Positions 36,523-44,333 of a stretch of 44,333 nucleotides of DNA are shown one piece after another. This DNA is from Pasteurellaceae bacterium LFhippo2. Its GTDB lineage: Bacteria; Pseudomonadota; Gammaproteobacteria; Enterobacterales; Pasteurellaceae. Where the stretch lies: the NCBI GenBank assembly GCA_029852775.1, contig LEKJ01000023.1, positions 1-44,333 of the forward strand. Reading direction: 5' to 3'. Every line of letters starts with the position of its first letter. The first letter of the stretch is position 1. The translations under genes and the position numbers were made by a program. The notes under the pieces were generated by a model. It was not told the DNA's origin. It did no database searches and worked only from the letters and a program-made list of their open reading frames with translations.

Positions 36523-36574
36523 AGCGGTTAGATTTGATGAGAATTTTGCAAATTTTCTGAAAAATCTAACCGCT
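36523..36574. repeat. Inverted repeat built on an uptake sequence
   Basis: AGCGGTTAGATTT and AAATCTAACCGCT form 13-nt arms around 26 nt. The right arm continues into the canonical uptake core ACCGCTTGT (36569-36577), preceded by GAATTTTGCAAATTTT. It lies just after the lipoprotein stop and may also terminate transcription. Confidence 0.7.
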
Positions 36575-36708
36575 TGTTGTATCTAGCACTAAACTGCAAA
36601 CGGTTGCGTTTTATCTATGTCAACTATTTGATTAACAAGCGTTTTATTTCTTTTTATTTTAATGATAGGCTAGCACAACTTCCTATCAAATCATTTAAGG
36701 ACACTATT

Positions 36709-38361
36709 ATGACAACACTTATCTCTGTTGCACAAAATTGGTTAAACCAAGACCCAGATGCTGAAACCCGTGCGGAATTATCAGCTCTTATCGAACAAGC
36801 ACAAGCAGGCAATGCAGAAGCAAATGCTGAATTAGCGAATCGTTTTTCAGATCGCTTACAGTTTGGTACAGCAGGTTTACGTGGTCCATTACAAGCGGGT
36901 TCAATGGGTATGAACCGTGTATTAGTAGCACAGGCTGCGGGTGGTTTAGCGGACTACTTAAAAACTTACGACAAAGAGCCTTCAATCGTAATTGGTTACG
37001 ACGGCCGTAAAAACTCAGATGTATTCGCACGAGATACTGCAGAAATTATGGCAGGTGCAGGTATTAAAGCACTTTTATTACCACGCAAATTACCAACTCC
37101 AGTATTAGCTTATGCAATCAAACATTTTGATGCGACAGCGGGCGTTATGGTAACTGCAAGCCACAACCCGCCACAAGACAACGGCTATAAAGTGTATTTA
37201 GGTAAAGCGAATGGCGGTGGTCAAATCGTTTCACCTGCAGATAAAGACATCGCAGCATTAATCGACAAAGTAGCGGCAGGTAATATCAATGACCTACCTC
37301 GTAGTCAAGATTTCACGGTATTAGATGATGAAGTAGTAAATGCGTATATCGACATCACTGCAGCATTAGCAAAAGAGCCACAAGCGGACATTAACTACGT
37401 TTATACCGCAATGCACGGTGTGGGCTACGAAGTTTTAAGCAAAACTTTAGCAAAAGCAGGTTTACCACAACCGCATTTAGTAACAGAACAAATTCAGCCA
37501 GACGGCACTTTCCCAACGGTAAACTTCCCTAACCCAGAAGAGAAAGGCGCATTAGATTTAGCAATTAAATTAGCGAAAGAGAAAAATGCTGAATTTATCA
37601 TTGCTAACGACCCAGATGCAGACCGTTTAGCAGTAGCAGTACCAGATGCGGAAGGCAACTGGAAACCTCTACACGGTAATGTGATCGGCTGTTTCTTAGG
37701 TTGGTATTTAGCAAAACAAAACCAAGGAAAACAAGGTGTTTTAGCTTGCTCATTAGTATCTTCTCCGGCATTAGCAGAGATCGCGAAAAAATACGGTTTC
37801 CAATCAGAAGAAACTTTAACTGGCTTTAAATATATCGGTAAAGTAGATGGCTTAGTATTCGGTTTCGAAGAAGCATTAGGCTACTTAGTAGACCCGAACA
37901 AAGTCCGCGATAAAGACGGTATCTCAGCAGCGATCGTATTCTTAGATTTAGTGCGTAACTTGAAAAAACAAGGTAAAACATTAGCAGACTACGCGGATGA
38001 ATTTACTAAAGAGTTCGGTGCTTATGTAAGTGGTCAAATCTCAATCCGTGTTGATGATTTAGCTGAAATCGGTAAATTAATGACTGCCCTACGCAACAAC
38101 CCACCAAGTGAAATCGGCGGCTTTAAAGTAGCACAGTTCTTAGACCACACCAAAACAGATCGCCAAAGCGATATTTTAGTCTTCGTCCTTGAAAACGGCA
38201 GCCGCTTAATCGCACGTCCTTCAGGTACAGAACCTAAGATCAAATTCTACTTAGATGCAAAAGGCACAGATCCAAAAGACGCTGACCAAGTATTAGCACA
38301 GTTTGATGAGAGTGTAAGAAACATCCTTCGTCAAGAAGCGTATGGAAAGCAGGATTGTTAA
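36709..38361 (+). CDS. Phosphohexomutase (phosphoglucomutase/phosphomannomutase family)
   Basis: This enzyme interconverts hexose 1- and 6-phosphates. The active-site phosphoserine is S151 in TASHNPPQDNGYK. The metal-binding loop DPDADRLAVAVP and the sugar-binding GFEEALGYLV follow, and the phosphate-binding RPSGTEPKIKFY lies near the C-terminus, so all four domains are present. From the ATG at 36709 (AAGGA eight bases upstream) it has 550 residues. An earlier in-frame start would add 45 residues of non-coding character. Whether it prefers glucose or mannose phosphates cannot be said. It is followed by a TGGCGCGAG palindrome and a two-way terminator. Confidence 0.9.
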   Translation: MTTLISVAQNWLNQDPDAETRAELSALIEQAQAGNAEANAELANRFSDRLQFGTAGLRGPLQAGSMGMNRVLVAQAAGGLADYLKTYDKEPSIVIGYDGRKNSDVFARDTAEIMAGAGIKALLLPRKLPTPVLAYAIKHFDATAGVMVTASHNPPQDNGYKVYLGKANGGGQIVSPADKDIAALIDKVAAGNINDLPRSQDFTVLDDEVVNAYIDITAALAKEPQADINYVYTAMHGVGYEVLSKTLAKAGLPQPHLVTEQIQPDGTFPTVNFPNPEEKGALDLAIKLAKEKNAEFIIANDPDADRLAVAVPDAEGNWKPLHGNVIGCFLGWYLAKQNQGKQGVLACSLVSSPALAEIAKKYGFQSEETLTGFKYIGKVDGLVFGFEEALGYLVDPNKVRDKDGISAAIVFLDLVRNLKKQGKTLADYADEFTKEFGAYVSGQISIRVDDLAEIGKLMTALRNNPPSEIGGFKVAQFLDHTKTDRQSDILVFVLENGSRLIARPSGTEPKIKFYLDAKGTDPKDADQVLAQFDESVRNILRQEAYGKQDC

Positions 38362-38382
38362 TTTAGATTAACCCTCTAACGC

Positions 38383-38407
38383 TGGCGCGAGCGTCCCGCT
38401 CGTGCCA
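38383..38407. repeat. TGGCGCGAG palindrome
   Basis: TGGCGCGAGCG-TCC-CGCTCGTGCCA has 11-nt arms with one mismatch. It belongs with 19545-19570 and lies between the mutase stop and the terminator. Confidence 0.75.
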
Positions 38408-38411
38408 AAAT

Positions 38412-38456
38412 AAAAAGCCAACTTACTTTGATTTTTTAGGGTAAGTTGGCTTTTGT
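38412..38456. terminator. Two-way terminator between the mutase gene and purL
   Basis: AAAGCCAACTTAC and GTAAGTTGGCTTT are 13-nt arms around an AT-rich loop, with A runs on the left and T runs on the right, so it can stop the converging transcripts from both sides. Confidence 0.85.
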
Positions 38457-38474
38457 TTTAGTGATATGATTACG

Positions 38475-41400
38475 TTACTTCAACGCCACTCTCGCATTTC
38501 TAAACAATCTCATCCATGCTCCGTCTTCTGTCCAATCGTCTGGATGCCAAGAGTTAGATACTGCACGATATACTCGCTCTGGGTGTGGCATCATAATGGC
38601 GACACGTCCATCTAGGTTGGAAATTGCAGTGATACCGTTTACGGAACCATTCGGGTTAGCTGGGTAAACTTCCGTTGGATTACCGTTATTATCGATATAT
38701 TGCGCAACGACTAAGTTTTGTTGTTGTAAAGCTGCGAGCTGATCGGCTGATTTAAACTCAACTTGACCTTCACCGTGAGATACGGCGATTGGCATATGTG
38801 AACCTGCCATATCTTTAAACCATAGTGAATTAGTGTCGTTGATTTTCACTAAGCCTACACGAGCTTCAAAACGCTCTGATTTATTGCGTACAAAGCGTGG
38901 CCAGTTTTCTGTACCTGGAATGATTTCCGCAAGGTTAGAAACCATTTGGCAGCCGTTACATACACCTAATGCAAGAGTATTTGGATTAGCGAAGAACTGG
39001 CTGAATTGATCGCGTAACATTGGGTTAAACAGGATTGATTTTGCCCAGCCGCCGCCTGCGCCAAGTACGTCACCGTAAGAGAAACCACCACATGCCACTA
39101 ATGCGTTAAAGTCCGCAAGATTGCGGCGGCCTGCCATTAAGTCCGACATATGCACGTCAATTGCATTAAAGCCTGCACGGTCGAAGGCTGCCGCCATTTC
39201 ATAATGGCTGTTTACGCCCTGTTCGCGTAGGATTGCGATAGTCGGTTTTGCGCCACGGTTGATAAATGGTGCAGTGATATCTTCGTTCACATCATAAGTT
39301 AAGAAGGCTGATAAGCCTTTATTATTTGGATCTTTCTTGGTTTCGAACTCTTGGTCTGCACACTCTGGGTTATCACGTAAGCGTTGCATTTGGTGAGTTA
39401 ATTCAGCCCAAATGCCACGAAGTTCAGAACGTTTTTCGTTAAGTAGTACTTGAGTACCACGGCGAATTTCAAATTGGTCGCCAACCACTACTGCACCTAC
39501 TTCTTTCACAATACCAAGTAAGTTATGCTCTGCTAATACTGCACGAACATTGGCTAATTCGCTGTCCGCAATTTGAATTACTGCGCCTAGTTCTTCATTG
39601 AATAATACCGCTAAATCGTTGTCGCCTAATGCGCTGATATCGACTTGAACACCGCAGTTACCCGCAAATGCCATTTCTGCAAGGGTTGTGATTAAACCAC
39701 CGTCCGAACGATCGTGGTATGCCAGTAATTTTTGTTGGCTAACTAAGGCTTGCATTGCATTGTAGAAGTTTTTCAAGGTTTCTACATTAACCACATCTGC
39801 AGGTTTGTCGCCTAATTGTTTATAAACTTGTGCTAATGCTGTTGCGCCTAAACGGTTTTTGCCTTCGCCTAAATCTAATAAGAGTAAGCGAGTTGCGCCT
39901 TTGTCGGTGCGTAGTTGTGGGGTAACGGTTTTGCGAACATCTTCCACACGAGCAAAAGCCGAGATCACTAATGAAAGCGGTGCGGTAACAGTTTTTTGTT
40001 CGCCATTTTCATTCCAAGTCGTTTTCATTGACATTGAGTCTTTACCGACAGGAATAGTAATGCCTAACGTAGGGCAAAGTTCTTCACCGACAGCCTTCAC
40101 AGCTTCATACAAGCCCGAATCTTCACCTTCGTGGCCTGCCGCTGACATCCAGTTTGCTGACAGTTTAATGCGTTTGATATCGCCGATATCCGTTGCAGCG
40201 ATATTGGTGATTGATTCTGCTACCGCTAAACGAGCTGATGCCCCAAAGTCTAATAATGCCACTGGTGCGCGCTCACCCATTGCCATTACTTCACCATGAT
40301 AGCTATCTAAACTTGCGGTCGTTACTGCGCAATCCGCCACAGGAATTTGCCACGGGCCGACCATCTGGTCACGCGCTACCATACCGGTTACCGAGCGGTC
40401 GCCGATAGTGATTAAGAAAGTTTTTTCTGCGACTACTGGTAAACGTAATACTCGATGTAGCGCTTCTTTTAATTGAATACCGTCTTGTGCAAGCGGTGGG
40501 TTTTGCACGGTTTTTGACGAAACATCACGGTGCATTTTCGGGGTTTTGCCGAGTAATACATTCATTGGTAGATCAATCGGATTATTACCGAAATGATCAT
40601 CCGCTAAAGTTAAATGTTTCTCTTCAATTGCTTCACCGATTACCGCATAAGGTGCGCGTTCACGTTGGCACAGCTGTTCGAATAATGGCAGTTTGTCTGC
40701 TGAAACGGCTAACACATAACGTTCTTGCGATTCGTTACACCAAATTTCTAATGGTGACATGCCTTTTTCATCACACAGGATTTTGCGTAGATCGAATTTA
40801 CCGCCACGATCGCCATCATGTACTAATTCTGGCATAGCATTTGATAAACCGCCTGCACCAACGTCGTGGATAAAGAGAATCGGGTTGTCGTCGCCCATCT
40901 GCCAGCAGCGGTCGATCACTTCTTGGCAACGGCGTTCCATTTCAGGGTTTTCACGTTGTACCGAAGCAAAGTCTAAGTCTTCTTTTGATTTACCTGATGC
41001 CATTGAAGAAGCCGCACCACCGCCTAAGCCGATATTCATTGCAGGGCCGCCAAGTACGATTAATTTCGCCCCCACAGGGATTTCACCTTTTTGTACGTGC
41101 TCCGCACGGATATTACCGATACCACCGGCAAGCATAATCGGTTTGTGATAGCCACGCACTTCTTCACCCGCAAAACTATTTACTTTCTCTTCATAGGTAC
41201 GGAAGTAGCCCAATAACGCAGGACGACCAAATTCGTTGTTAAATGCCGCGCCACCTAATGGACCTTCAATCATAATGTCTAACGCAGAAGCAATACGGCT
41301 TGGTTTTGAAAGTGGGTTTTCCCATGGCTGTTCAAAGTTTGGAATCACTAAGTTAGATACTGAGAAACCGGTTAAACCTGCTTTTGGTTTTGCACCACGA

Positions 41401-42371
41401 CCCGTTGCGCCTTCATCACGGATTTCACCGCCCGAACCTGTTGCTGCCCCTGGGAATGGCGAGATTGCTGTTGGGTGATTGTGGGTTTCTACCTTCATTA
41501 AGATATGCGCATCTTCTTGGTGCGCACGGTATTGACCGTCTTGATCTGGGAACCAACGACCGACTGTTGAGCCTTCCATTACCGCCGCATTATCTTTATA
41601 GGCTGAAAGCACGAAATCCGGGGTTTTCTCAAAGGTATTTTTGATCATTTTGAACAGCGATTTTTCTTGTTTTTCGCCGTCGATTGTCCAATCCGCATTA
41701 AAGATTTTATGACGACAATGCTCTGAGTTCGCCTGTGCGAACATATAGAGTTCGATATCGTTCGGGTTGCGATTTAATGCAGTGAAGTTCTCAACCAAAT
41801 AGTCGATTTCATCTTCCGCTAAGGCTAAACCTAATTCAACGTTTGCCATTTCTAATGCTTTACGCCCACCGTTTAATACATCAACTGTGGTAAACGGTTT
41901 TGGTTCATGTTGTGCAAATAGCGAGCTTGCTTGATCTTGGCTCTCTAATACCGTTTCTAACATACGGTCATGTAATAAGCCTTTTAGCGTTTCAATTTGA
42001 GTGTCTGTTGGTTGTTGGGTAAATTCAAAATAGTAAGCAAGACCGCGTTCGATACGGTTAACAGCTTTCAAACCACAGTTGTGGGCAATATCCGTTGCTT
42101 TTGATGACCACGAAGAGATAGTCCCCACACGTGGCGTCACAATTAAGCAAAAACCAACAGGATCGTGTTCCGCTAACGTTGGGCCATAGTGAAGTAATTC
42201 TTGAAGTTTCTGCGTTTCTTCATTTGCAAGCGGTTGGTTTAACTCAACAAAATGCACATACTCTGCATAAATAGACTTTATAGGCAATTGATTTTGTTGG
42301 AGTTTTAGAGAAAGTTGATTTAGACGGAATTCAGATAAGGCAGGCGAGCCACGAAAGGTTTGTACGGTCAT
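38475..42371 (-). CDS. purL: Phosphoribosylformylglycinamidine synthase PurL
   Basis: PurL converts FGAR, glutamine and ATP to FGAM in purine synthesis. It is the large single-chain form with an N-terminal domain, the FGAM synthetase core ([20 protein letters not shown] near residue 310) and a C-terminal glutaminase domain with [10 protein letters not shown] and HGEGQVEF. The ATG at 42369-42371 has a GGAAG ribosome site eight bases upstream and gives 1298 residues, matching the usual length of about 1295. An ATG five codons earlier lacks one. A PurR box lies 55 bp upstream, so repression by purines is expected. Confidence 0.96.
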   Translation of the reverse strand: MTVQTFRGSPALSEFRLNQLSLKLQQNQLPIKSIYAEYVHFVELNQPLANEETQKLQELLHYGPTLAEHDPVGFCLIVTPRVGTISSWSSKATDIAHNCGLKAVNRIERGLAYYFEFTQQPTDTQIETLKGLLHDRMLETVLESQDQASSLFAQHEPKPFTTVDVLNGGRKALEMANVELGLALAEDEIDYLVENFTALNRNPNDIELYMFAQANSEHCRHKIFNADWTIDGEKQEKSLFKMIKNTFEKTPDFVLSAYKDNAAVMEGSTVGRWFPDQDGQYRAHQEDAHILMKVETHNHPTAISPFPGAATGSGGEIRDEGATGRGAKPKAGLTGFSVSNLVIPNFEQPWENPLSKPSRIASALDIMIEGPLGGAAFNNEFGRPALLGYFRTYEEKVNSFAGEEVRGYHKPIMLAGGIGNIRAEHVQKGEIPVGAKLIVLGGPAMNIGLGGGAASSMASGKSKEDLDFASVQRENPEMERRCQEVIDRCWQMGDDNPILFIHDVGAGGLSNAMPELVHDGDRGGKFDLRKILCDEKGMSPLEIWCNESQERYVLAVSADKLPLFEQLCQRERAPYAVIGEAIEEKHLTLADDHFGNNPIDLPMNVLLGKTPKMHRDVSSKTVQNPPLAQDGIQLKEALHRVLRLPVVAEKTFLITIGDRSVTGMVARDQMVGPWQIPVADCAVTTASLDSYHGEVMAMGERAPVALLDFGASARLAVAESITNIAATDIGDIKRIKLSANWMSAAGHEGEDSGLYEAVKAVGEELCPTLGITIPVGKDSMSMKTTWNENGEQKTVTAPLSLVISAFARVEDVRKTVTPQLRTDKGATRLLLLDLGEGKNRLGATALAQVYKQLGDKPADVVNVETLKNFYNAMQALVSQQKLLAYHDRSDGGLITTLAEMAFAGNCGVQVDISALGDNDLAVLFNEELGAVIQIADSELANVRAVLAEHNLLGIVKEVGAVVVGDQFEIRRGTQVLLNEKRSELRGIWAELTHQMQRLRDNPECADQEFETKKDPNNKGLSAFLTYDVNEDITAPFINRGAKPTIAILREQGVNSHYEMAAAFDRAGFNAIDVHMSDLMAGRRNLADFNALVACGGFSYGDVLGAGGGWAKSILFNPMLRDQFSQFFANPNTLALGVCNGCQMVSNLAEIIPGTENWPRFVRNKSERFEARVGLVKINDTNSLWFKDMAGSHMPIAVSHGEGQVEFKSADQLAALQQQNLVVAQYIDNNGNPTEVYPANPNGSVNGITAISNLDGRVAIMMPHPERVYRAVSNSWHPDDWTEDGAWMRLFRNARVALK

Positions 42372-42425
42372 TTGCTTTGCTTCCATAGTTTAACAAAAAT
42401 AGATTTCGGAGTATTATAACCGATT

Positions 42426-42441
42426 GCGCAAACGTTTGCAT
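42426..42441 (-). promoter_or_regulatory. PurR operator of purL
   Basis: GCGCAAACGTTTGCAT contains the perfect 12-nt palindrome GCAAACGTTTGC, the core of the PurR consensus ACGCAAACGTTTTCGT. It is 55 bp upstream of the purL ATG. Confidence 0.85.
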
Positions 42442-42529
42442 TTTAAATATGTGTTTGTAAATAATTCAATGTCTATGCAAATTTTTGCTAAAATCTAACC
42501 GTTTGTTTCTCTTCCAAAAGGAAAATTGT

Positions 42530-43462
42530 ATGAAAACTTCAATCAAATTATCATTTTTGGCATTAGCAATATTAGGTCTAACTGCTTGTAGTTCGAGCGG
42601 TGGTGCTAGTGGTAATGGAACTGCGCAAGATCAGAATCACCCACCTGTTAATCCACCTGAAAATTCTCTTGTAGCTCCTCTCCCTATTTCTACAGAAATG
42701 GAGCAGTTAATTAAGCAGAAGAAAGTTACTGCCTCTTACGTGCTTGAGCTCGGTGAAGTTCCTGCAACAAATAATACCTTCATTATGTTAGGTCAAGATT
42801 TTGGCAGAAAAATGATTGAGCTAGATCTGTTTCCTCGTTACCAATTAGTCAAAGAGAACTTTTCTGAAACTTATAAGGTTGGAGATCGTAATTGGTCTGA
42901 TAAAGGTTTTTGGAAAGTTTATAACCAAACATATTCAGGCATTGTGGGTCACTCTGTAACGGAATCAGTTGCAGAAGGTGATGATCCTAATTTAGGTAAA
43001 ACATCAATATCCAATTATGGTGTATTAAGAGTAGCTGGTGTTAATACAACTCAGCAGCAATTACCAACAGCAGGTAGTGCTACTTATAAAGGAGTTGCCT
43101 TTGATGAAACCACAAAAGGCGATCTCACTTACAATATTGATTTTGGTACAAAGCAAGGTTCGGGAAAAATTACGGGGTTTGATAAATATGGTGTAATAGA
43201 TCTTGAGCAAGCAAGTATCAGCAATATTAAGAATAAAACCCCTGAATACAGAGAGCATTTTATCGATAATCAGCTAGGTATTGAAGGTAAAGCAACTAGC
43301 CAAATTAAAGTTGATAAAGATATTTTGGACGGTTATGAACTACAAATTTTTGGTCCGAATGCTGAAGAAATTGGTGGCTTTATCACAAGTAAGGAGAATG
43401 ACAAAATATCAGAGTACGAAGATAAAGATGATAAAATCGGCTTCGGTGGTAAAAAACAGTAA
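42530..43462 (+). CDS. Slam-dependent surface lipoprotein
   Basis: This looks like a lipoprotein carried to the cell surface by a Slam-type outer-membrane translocon. The signal peptide ends in LTAC with the acylated C20, followed by a flexible SSSGGASGNG tether. The body has the small beta-barrel pattern of TbpB/HpuA/fHbp-like lipoproteins: ATYKGVAFDETTKGDLTYNIDFGTKQGSG, then FGPNAEEIGGFIT, and a final IGFGGKK. From the ATG at 42530 (AAAGGA) it has 310 residues. No slam gene lies in the window, so its translocator is elsewhere. The ligand is unknown. Confidence 0.85.
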   Translation: MKTSIKLSFLALAILGLTACSSSGGASGNGTAQDQNHPPVNPPENSLVAPLPISTEMEQLIKQKKVTASYVLELGEVPATNNTFIMLGQDFGRKMIELDLFPRYQLVKENFSETYKVGDRNWSDKGFWKVYNQTYSGIVGHSVTESVAEGDDPNLGKTSISNYGVLRVAGVNTTQQQLPTAGSATYKGVAFDETTKGDLTYNIDFGTKQGSGKITGFDKYGVIDLEQASISNIKNKTPEYREHFIDNQLGIEGKATSQIKVDKDILDGYELQIFGPNAEEIGGFITSKENDKISEYEDKDDKIGFGGKKQ

Positions 43463-43474
43463 GATTTAGTCCTT

Positions 43475-43512
43475 AAAAGACCGCTTGTAGAGTATTTTGC
43501 AAGCGGTCTTTT
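43475..43512 (+). terminator. Terminator formed by an inverted pair of uptake sequences
   Basis: AAAAGACCGCTTG and CAAGCGGTCTTTT are perfect 13-nt arms around 12 nt. Both contain the uptake core (ACCGCTTGT and GCAAGCGGT), and TTTT follows. It ends the lipoprotein transcript. Confidence 0.9.
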
Positions 43513-43665
43513 TGTATACAACAAATGTAGTTTGATATACATCAAATTATTTATCTGTGGGGGATTGCTTTTTAAAATAGAAAGTGCAAAATGCGCACAC
43601 CATTTTTGACAATTATTTCATAAATGGAATTAAATAAACTATTACTTTTCTTCGGAATCAAAATT

Positions 43666-44304
43666 ATGAATCTATTCGAACAAACAAACCCAAATCGTCG
43701 CCGCTACGGATTAGCAGTATTCGTTGGTATTATTGCAGGTATCATTTCTGCGTTCGTAAAATGGGGTGCTGAACATCCATTCCCACCACGTAGCCCAATC
43801 GATCTATTTACGGCTGCTTGTCCACAGCCTGTATTAGATGCATTACAATCTGGTGCATTAGCAATGGACGGTGCATTAGCACAATGTTCACGTGCAGTAT
43901 TAAACCCACCAGCAGTTTTCTTACGTGACTACATCGGTATCGATCCTTACCAAACAGTTGCATTTATGTTTGCGGATCATCCATTTAACTCTATCGGTGT
44001 AACGCATATGATTTTCTCATTAGTGTTCGCTATCGGTTACTGCTTAGTGGCTGAAGTATTCCCGAAAATTAAATTCTGGCAAGGTATCGGCGCTGGTATT
44101 ATCGCTAACATCTGTGTTCACTACATCACATTCCCAGCGTTAGGTTTAACACCACCAGTTGCAGAATGGCCTTTATACGAGCACATCTCTGAGTTAGTAG
44201 GTCATATTTTCTGGTTCTGGACAATCGAAGTTATTCGTCGTGATTTACGTAACCGTATCTCAAAAGAACCTGATGCAGAAGTTGCTTTAAACCAAGCACG
44301 CTAA
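43666..44304 (+). CDS. YagU family inner-membrane protein (DUF1440)
   Basis: This is a polytopic inner-membrane protein of the YagU/DUF1440 family, which in E. coli has been linked with acid resistance. Membrane spans are visible near residues 14-33, 117-140 and 145-165, with another possible near 175-195. The ATG at 43666 gives 212 residues, close to YagU (204). A start 14 codons earlier would add a short hydrophobic stretch and is not favoured. Codon use is biased as in well-expressed genes. The role is not established. Confidence 0.85.
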   Translation: MNLFEQTNPNRRRYGLAVFVGIIAGIISAFVKWGAEHPFPPRSPIDLFTAACPQPVLDALQSGALAMDGALAQCSRAVLNPPAVFLRDYIGIDPYQTVAFMFADHPFNSIGVTHMIFSLVFAIGYCLVAEVFPKIKFWQGIGAGIIANICVHYITFPALGLTPPVAEWPLYEHISELVGHIFWFWTIEVIRRDLRNRISKEPDAEVALNQAR

Positions 44305-44333
44305 TTTAAAAAGAAAACCGCTTACTATTACTG

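Noticed and set aside
39859-40299. 146-codon open frame opposite purL
   Set aside because: It is antisense to the PurL core. Long open frames opposite biased genes are expected, and no start signal was found.

Overview
This window is chromosomal DNA from a Pasteurellaceae bacterium, most likely from the Actinobacillus/Mannheimia side of the family. The evidence is the gene content and the DNA-uptake signal sequence core ACAAGCGGT (reverse ACCGCTTGT), which recurs at 1152, 8651, 9053, 21455, 36569 and 43480. The Haemophilus-type core AAGTGCGGT was not noticed. The species cannot be named from the sequence alone. Most of the window is ordinary core genome with well-kept genes and short spacers. 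The less ordinary material is in the spacers and in one small island.

Layout. Positions 1-2848 (minus strand) carry cpdA and mutL. Positions 2967-15954 hold a nearly complete assimilatory sulfate pathway: cysTWA (minus) diverges from sbp-cysG and then cysH-cysD-cysN-cysJ-cysI (plus). Sulfate enters through Sbp/CysTWA, CysDN activates it to APS, a CysH of the iron-sulfur (APS-reducing) type makes sulfite, and CysJI with CysG-made siroheme makes sulfide. No APS kinase gene is present, which fits an APS rather than a PAPS route. The promoters of sbp-cysG and cysHDNJI share a motif of about 26 bp at exactly the same distance from a -10 box. A 402-bp tandem duplication between cysG and cysH has created an orphan copy of that motif. 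A TacA/TacT-type toxin-antitoxin pair (16129-16874, minus) follows.

Positions 16994-19534 form a proA-yihY-dtd operon. Positions 19535-19897 are a structured leader or small RNA region ahead of dat-ddc, which makes 1,3-diaminopropane. After these come an AT-rich FkbM methyltransferase, maoP, trmA, two tandem tRNA-Ser(UGA) genes, and then on the minus strand rpmB-rpmG, radC and roxA. Positions 29008-35524 hold glyQ and glyS separated by a small glutaredoxin-like gene and an island of two DUF1016 (YhcG-like PD-(D/E)XK) genes flanking a TPR protein. The window ends with two small genes of unknown function, a phosphohexomutase, purL (with a PurR box), a Slam-type surface lipoprotein and a YagU-like membrane protein.

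Repeats. At least three families of short palindromic elements occupy the spacers: paired GTAGGG hairpins, GAGAGGG-framed hairpins with a constant GTTCA loop, and TGGCACGAG palindromes. Several show changes that keep base pairing. Both DUF1016 genes carry a 27-nt palindrome at the same codons, with different arms. These palindromes, the shared sulfur promoter and the dat leader RNA are the best candidates for something not yet described.
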